Below, in pieces: positions 52,339-60,600 of a stretch of 64,000 nt of DNA. Source of the stretch: Toxotes chatareus (Eukaryota > Chordata > Actinopteri > Toxotidae); the NCBI GenBank assembly GCA_016801885.1, contig CM028889.1:20776001-20840000 (forward strand), written 5' to 3'. Each line of letters starts with the position of its first letter. Within the stretch, counting starts at the first letter, position 1. Under the pieces are notes generated by a model. It was not told where the DNA came from and did not search any database. It was given only the letters and a program-made list of their open reading frames with translations. A program made the position numbers and the translations under genes.

Positions 52339-54592
52339 GACTGTGAAACCAAATCTTCTGACAGTCCAACCCAGAAAAGGCATTTGGGTTGGACGATTGG
52401 AAACCCAGAGCTCCTCCGAGAGCATGATCAACGCAATATTGATCAAACAATCTCGCTAAGTGCCACTTATAATGATGCCCAACTGCTGTTTAAAAGCGTT
52501 CTATATGGAATCGCCTTTGTTTGCATGTACATGCCATGCTGGCTGGGCCTGATGTGTTGGCACAGAGCCACCTCTGGGGAACGTCTCACCCTCTACCTCT
52601 TGCTCTCTTTTTGCTTTCATTGGAAGAGAAAGGGAAGGGGTGAAAGCAGGCGAGGCAATGACAGCAAGAGACAATGAAAATGGCAAATACAAGAGAGATA
52701 AACAGACAGCGGAAAGCAAAGGACAAAGGAAAATATGATGGGGATACGCAGAGTGAGTGACAGCGAGCCCGACTGTCGCGTTCATCAACAAGCACTGGGT
52801 CAACTCGGGGGAAGAAAAAAGGTAAAAAAATTAGGATATTGAATTTTCAGCCTAATTAAGGAGAATACTATGTCCTTTGTGATCAACCAAGCAGAAATAT
52901 TTAATTACAAAACCAATTACAAGGTGGCCAATGTATCACATCTGACACAACCATCCCCCAAGCAGAACAGGACATTTTCAGGAGGTGAAGAGGAGGAGAT
53001 AAAGGGGGGGTGAGAGATGGCGAGGGAGGCACACAGAAAATGACTCCGTGGCAGATGTGTTTGCAGAGATTTTCTTTTTAATTGTCTTCATGTATGTGTA
53101 GGAGAGAGACAATTTGGAAAAAAAAGACACTTGAAAGCATAAATATGTATGAACAAACAGTTCGTAGAATGTATATGAGAGGTGGTGATCCCACCTACGT
53201 GCATGTGAGAACCGGCATGTTGTGTGTATGAATTGTTAAATATTCATTCAGCACAGTTGAACTCCAACACAATAATCAAAACAGCAACCAGAGGGGGGTA
53301 ACAAAAACAACACCTGTAGCAATGTGATGCAATCCACTACAAACGCCCTTTGGTAAACACTGTATCTGAGCAGTTAATCAGGGGAATATTGGTACTTTGA
53401 AATAAAAATACATCTTAAACCATGTATTTTCTAGGTCCTAAAGCTAAATGATACCATTTTCTTAACCTTTGAGAAAATCCCAAAACGTATTATGTATTTG
53501 TAATGAAAATCAATATAATTTAGTTATATTTTAATAGTAAAAAAAAAAAAACACAACCATAGTGATTTAAAAATATCTGTGTTGGCTTTCAGAAACCTAT
53601 ATCGGTCGTACTCTTGTGAATGTGCGTGAGACTGGATGTGCCTGTGTGTACATGCATATGCACACACAAGCACATCCATTCATATGCGTCTGAGCCCAGA
53701 GAGCTGACTGAGACGACCTGGCAGTGTTCTTATCTTCCTCACATTGCCGTGTGACTCACAGCATTACCAGGCAGCACAGTCATTAGGGGCAAGAAGACCT
53801 TTCATATCTCAGTCAGCCCCACAGCTCTCCTCAGGGCCGGCCAACAGGGAGCAACACACCTCCCCCTCTCCTCTCCTCTTTTCTCCTCTCCTCTCCTCTT
53901 TTCTCCTCTCCTCTCCTCCTTCTTTATCTACCCACGTCCTCTCTCTCACCTCCCCTCCTCCTCCTCTCCTCCTCTCAGCCTAGCTTTTTGTCTCTGTCCC
54001 TCTATTCGCCATTGTGTGTCTGTCTGGCACTGTCTCACACAGATTTAATGTCAGGTGTTCTCTCAGTGTGTTAAATAAGCCATTTTTTTCGCTGCCTTCA
54101 GGGGACACAGCCCATGTTTCCCCCTGTCAACCACAACCATCACCACTACACACACACACACACACACACACACAGCAGCTCGGTGTGTGTGTGTGTGTGT
54201 GTGTTGGAGATATGAGAGGTATTCAGGCATGGGCTGCTGAGATGTTTCACCCAATCTCTTCCTCACTGCCTCGGTTTCCTGACGCCCACCTGCATTTTCT
54301 GGGGGCACAAACTGAATTCCTAACTCATAATGGTGGAACAAGTGGTGTATAGGTAGGAGCGGCTCTGATTGCGTCTGATCGATGAATATGTTTGTGTGCG
54401 TGTATCTGTGTGTGTGGGTGTGTGAGATTGGTTAGATGAGCAGGGACAATGAGAAAATACACGGTTATAGTCCCCCCTCCTTTCTTGAGCTCTGGAGGTT
54501 GCGCCAGCGGGCATGATAGTCAGATAACTGACACAATGAAACTAAAGCTCCAGGCAGAAAGGTAAAACATGTGCCATAATTTAGATGATCAA

Positions 54593-54668
<76 letters not shown>

Positions 54669-57600
54669 ATAGTGTGAGCTAAAAAGCTCTGAGTGACAAG
54701 ATATAATTTCAACATCCAATACATATGATCCATTGTCATTCTACAGTATATGGTGTCTGCAAATGTACTGTAAATTCTTATTGTCTGGGGCTTTACCAGC
54801 TTTCATTGAAAAAATATGAAAGCTGAAAAGAAACAGATTGGTTCTAAAATGATTTTCACCCAGATCTTATGCCCACTGTGCGTTCAGACTTTGGTGCATT
54901 TCAGGCTGCTGTTCATTCCTGTTTACAGCAAATGATGCAATGAGATGAGAAACAAATCAAGCTTCAAAATCAATAAATCAGTACAGTGCTAATTACAAAG
55001 TACTGCTCTGTCACTTCAGTAAAAGTAATGTTTTGTTTTTATTTATGATGAGGCTCCTTTAGGCTCATCATAATATACTTTTTTTTTATTAAACAAAGGA
55101 TCAAATTACTGCTTGTATGTGAAAGGGGTCAGTGGAAAAAAATCTGTTATTGCAGGTGTGATGTGCTGTTCTCATGCTATTATTGCAAAGTATAATTGCT
55201 GTAAACTAATTGGGTCAGAGAAAAAGATATAGAAAAGATTTGTTTGAAAGGGAAAGGGAAAGATAGAGGAACAGAAACTGAACACCGTCTCACCTCATGT
55301 TTGCCCTTCATCCTGCAGATCCTGATGTCATTCTTGTTCGACTCCCATGTTCTTTTCTGCACATTAAACAGCAGACAGATACGCACTGCTGGTTAGCTAC
55401 ATTTGCATTTCCCTGTAGTAGAAAATGACATTTTCCAGCCTAATGATAAGTAATACAGCAACCTGGAGGATGTAAATGCTATGAGTGTCTCGTCCAGAGG
55501 GTGCTCACCTTACTGTAGAACATCTCGTCTCCTGCAACGATGTCCAACTCCACACGGAAAAGGTCATCCCTGGAAAGAGAGCGAGATAGAGAGTGGCAGT
55601 CAGCCAACACAGCACTCTCCAAAGCTTAATGTACAGCAATACACCGCACTAAGCAAACCACGAACACCAGTTCCTATACAGGAACAAGTACAGCTTGGAC
55701 ATTATTGCCAACTCAGGACAGTGCAAGTCGATGCAGAATTTCTCTCGGATGAAATCCAGGCCACACACTTAATACAAACCCTGAGTATGAATATTTCCAC
55801 TATATATTGAATCAGTGTGGTTTTACTACTAAATAATTCCCTACCTTGTACATAGAATTGCTACAGTGCGAGAAGCAATGTAATGCAAACATATTAGAGA
55901 CATTTATTCCTTTAAAGTTGATCAGACCCGCAGAGATTAGGGAACAGCTTTGCAAAGTCTTCCATTTCTCCCAATATACATGAGAAATGGAACCCGACTG
56001 CATAATGATGTCTCATATTTCCCTTTTGCCTTTTGCCTCCGCTCATTAAACTTGACTTGCTGCATTGAATTTGCTGCCAGGCACCCGAATTCGGCTTATC
56101 AGTCTTATTCAAAGGCCTGAAATTGAATTAATGGATGATTTAATCAAGTTGTTATACTGATGTTTGCACACCCCCACATGCTGCCTACACGTGGTCCAAA
56201 ACCTAACACCATGCATGTATTCATGATATTCCAAATGCTGCTTTCTTGCACTGTTAATCTACTGATAATTCTGCAGTAACCTTGGGTGTTCCTGTGAAAA
56301 TGCTCACTAAATGAGGGTTGGGCTAGGCAGCTAACAGCTGACGTTTGCATATTGATCAAGGCCATGGCTATCTGTTGGGATGGATCTGGAGCTTGGGCTT
56401 CATCCGAGCAAAGGGCCGGGCCCTGAACAGGCTAATCTGTAAATCTGCCATAGCCGTGTTATTGCAGTAGCTTCCATCCCATCTCTGATCTGCCTTCCAT
56501 CTGTGTTTCATGTTCTCTCTTGGTTCCTCCTTTTTTTTTTGACAAAGGGAGGAGTTATCATGTGTGGGTATCCATGTGCATGTGCTTGCACATACGAGTA
56601 TTCATACCGCCCGTAATGTGTGACTCGTTGTGCATTTGCATCTTTTTTTTTTTTTTTTTTTTTTGGAAAAAGAGAGCTGTGACAATGTGTGCTTAATGAG
56701 AGCACAGGTAGGCCATGTGCCATCATGTTACTACTCTCCTGAATAATTCATCCTCACTTCCTGTTGGTGTCTTTAGAAGATTCCTGCTCTTTTTCAACCC
56801 CGCAGACCAGGACAACGGCTGAGTGGCAAAAAAGTGCGAAATCACCAAACACTTGCTCGGCACGTTCCTGCTTAACAGGTCAGAGTTTAAGCGTTCTCCA
56901 AACAGTGGAGTGGGCCAGAGTGTGAGGCGTAATCTCATCCAGGCTGCTTCAGCATTGTCTCAGCATTAACATAATGAATATAGCAACAGGCCTCCTAGTC
57001 AGAGTGCCTGGCAGTCAGCACTGTTGCCTGTGATAGTGCAGAGGAGGGGGAATTATTTACGCTGCTGCCTCTCTTTCTCTCTCTCCATCTCTTCTCTTTC
57101 CTGCTCCAGGTTGTTTGAATGATGCAAAGCCTGTGGCCTGTATGCTTTTGTTTGTTTATATGTGTGTTAGTGGATTTAATGTGTGCTGCGTGTAGTAGAA
57201 GGTTAGGGTCCCTGGTAAGGACTAACACATTAACGGTGTAAAGATTTCATTATTCTTTATGTTGCAGGATGTGCACACAGCCTTGAAACCCCTCAACCCA
57301 TTGGCTCATATCTCACAAAGGCGCCTCAGCTCACAAATCCTTGTCCTTAAACCCACAAATCAAAACTCTCCTATTTCCCTCCCCTCGTCCCGTCTTGCGT
57401 ATGTGTGTGTGTGTAATGTGCGCGTGCCTGAGCTGTTATTTCATAAACGCCTCTGACCCTTTTTGACCTGGCTAATACAAAGTCAACACAGACTCAAGAG
57501 AAACTGTCAACATTTCCTAAATTTCTTACTTGACCAGCTTATGAACTTTCTCCTTTTGGCTGGCCAAACAAAAGCAGACTCAGGTCAGGTCGAGACCTCT

Positions 57601-60600
57601 TAAGCCACCAAGTTTTCCAATATTTCCCACTCTCCTTCTTGCTAGCTGCAGTATTGTGGTTTAGTGTGAGCAGCGCTGAGCCTTTCTGAGCCTGTCAATA
57701 GAGAGAACAGGAGAAGCTGCTCCGCTGCATAAAAGTGAAACAGAAAGATTTGAGATGACCACCTAGTTACCTCAACAGAGTGCTTTGTCGCATGTCTGTC
57801 TGTGTGACCGCACACCAGGTAATCTGTACATGTGCCCCACTTCTTGACAACATACTCATTCTGAAACGATTTAAAAACTGAGAAGTTATTTCTGAAGAAA
57901 CAAATTACAGGTTCCCACTTGCCAAATGTGTTTTTGTTTTTTTTTTCTTTATTAGCGAACTGCATACTTTTGGGTTTGAACTACTGCCAGAAAACAAAAG
58001 ATGTCACCATGGGCTCTTGTGTATTTTTTCACTGCTTCCTAACACTCCACAGACCAAACCACTCATGAATTAGTCAAGAAAATAAGTGGAAGGTTAATTG
58101 ATAATAACAAAATTAATAAACTAATAAAATTTCCAAAACAGTATGAGCATTAGTTCTGTACAGGCTATTGTACCAGTATATGGTATGGAATCAGTGTCTA
58201 TGGAATGTGTCCATTTGGGTGTCTTTATGTGTGTGTCTTTGTCTCTTTCCACATACTTGTCCCTGTCTGCATTGCAAACTTTCTCTCCCAGCCTCACTAC
58301 AGCTGAGCAGGCTGACAGCTTTACCCCCTCGAAGCTTCCCAGTGTGTTTTCCACAGCTGATCATCCCTCTGTCCGTCTGCCATGAGTCATTTGACCTGTC
58401 TGTGACCGCTGCGTGACCTCCAGTGACCTCTGTGGTCAGCGTCTGTGGGCTAATAAACTGAGCAACCTTCCAACCTGGCAGTAAGTCAGCACACTTTCCC
58501 TTTCCAGCTAGTTTGCAAAAGCCCCTCATGCGTCATCAGAATTGGACCAGTTTATCGAGAGTTGGCTGTGTTCCTTCGGTCATCTTGTCAATAGGTAAAC
58601 ACTCTCCGATTGGTTCATATTTGTGTGGATTAGCCCTTTGGATCTTACTGAGCGCTGAAGACCACAGGATCCACAGCTGCTCATCATGACAGGGGATTAA
58701 TGCAGCAAGGTGCTTTTCTCCACCTGCCACCAGCCAAACACATAGTTTACTTTCATTTAGCAAGGATGGGAAGAGGACAGGGAGAGGAAGCTGCTCTCAG
58801 CAGGTGCTTGGTGCAGGGATTTAGCAGCGCTTGCAGTCTGAGGAGCAGCTATGCTAATGGTGACAGGATTTGGGGATGAGTGAGGAGTCTTATCAGGCCA
58901 TGCACTCTGTAGGAGCTTTTGGCAGTCATACCTGCCACCACAGGTACTTATTTATACATTACATAAAATTCTGCCTTCCCGCTGGGCTGTCTCTGGCTCG
59001 CACATGCATTTGCACATGGATCTTTTTCTTTCTAGACTGATCATTTTCTCAGCCACAAACACTATTAGCCACTTACAAGAAATACATAAATACACTGCTG
59101 AAGCTCTCATTCTCTGTATCTCTGTAGCTGCCATCAACACAAATCGCCTTTCTCGCCTTTCTCATCTGTCAGTCTCGCATTTCATTATCATCCGGTTGGC
59201 GGAGACATTCATATCAGTTTACCTCTGCTATTCACAAAAAATTTCTGCAGCTGTAAATTGAAATGAACACATTTTTTTTAAACTATGTCATGGCTCTGGT
59301 TAAAATTTAAAGCAGACCTTCAGACTACAGTAGCTGGAGTTGTCTGTGGGCAGTTTTATTATCTGGCTCTGTACATGTGTGTGCTTATAGACCCTCTCAG
59401 TGCAGACAGAATGGCTGGAACCATGTTACATGGTTTGATATATTTACTACCAACTCTCAGTAGTGAGGTTAGACCAGCTGGAGGCTAGGGACTGGGTCAT
59501 TTCCTGGACCACTGCAGCGTCTCTTATTGGAAACCACTTCAGGTTTCTTTCAGTCTGCCACTACAACAAGTAACCAGTGCCATATGTGGAAACTGACTGT
59601 CTCATTTTTTTTCAGCATGTTTCAAGCTAAATTAATTTTCGGACAACATGGGCAGTAAATCTAGAGGTGCATGTTTTTTGTTAGCTCAGTCTGTTTCAGG
59701 TCGGCTCCTGAATGGCTCCGGGGAGCAGCAGACGTAGCTTTACAATGCAAACCTGGTACGGCTGAGCAAGCTGTCCTCGTCTGGCCCTCCTGACCACCAG
59801 GGCTACTGTCTGTCCACGATCAGCACATTCAGCAGACTGACAGACATATGGGGACCATCATCATATGGAAACCAAACTAGAACAGATTTGTCAGGCCAAA
59901 TATCAGCCTTCAGATGCAGATACTGGACCAGATTGTTTAAAAAAAAAATGTCTGGAGTTTCTGTAGTGATCTCACAACAATTATGAATGTTTGCAATCTA
60001 GTCCATACGTTTTTGCAGAAATCATTTCACCAACAGTCAGTTTATGAAACATGTGACCAGATATTAATACATTTGTGGCACTGTCTTAAAAACTACCATA
60101 ACCGACCTTTAAGTTTTAACATTTAAAGGGTACACACTCATGGTTTACCCTCACAGGTCTTATCATGCTTGATTGATATTGACTGACATTTCCATGACAT
60201 TCTCCTTAGTTTTGATCTTCCTGTTCGGGAAAGACAAACCTTTGTTAGCACATAGACCTTGGTGGCCTCACGTTACTCTCATGCAACTTTAAACAGAAGT
60301 TTATTTCACCAGAATGACAAACACCTATGTCACTCTCCTTGGTTTATTTGTTACTGATTTAATTCATTTGTTGATTCAGTTTTTTTTGTGTACAGTAGAA
60401 GCCTAATGCAAATGGAAGTACTAAAACTTGAGAGAGTATATTAAGGGAGATGGTACATTAAGGAGAGGCTAATGTCACAGTCAGCTTTGTGGTGCAGTTT
60501 TTCATGGGGGAAAAACTACTGGCCTTTTAAGTACTGTTTATGTAGTATAATCTTAACGCCACATCTGGGTGTACTTTAGCTTCAGCTGTACTTGGGTACA

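Larger units (their letters stand above)
46270..55293 (-). other. sema6b: intron 4 (9,024 bp)
   Basis: The second largest intron. It holds two transposon relics (about 47005-47440 and 47838-48147), several microsatellites ((CA)n 48461; (GT)n 48791 and 48963; CA-GT pair 54149-54204; GT-GA pair 54597-54662), an A28 run (52311-52338), a 20-bp pyrimidine tandem repeat (53859-53925) and a small hairpin at 55043-55073. No other gene is supported. Confidence 0.8.

Noticed and set aside
52270..52677. 135-codon plus-strand open frame
   Set aside because: It contains the A28 run as poly-lysine and has no domain; best explained as chance.
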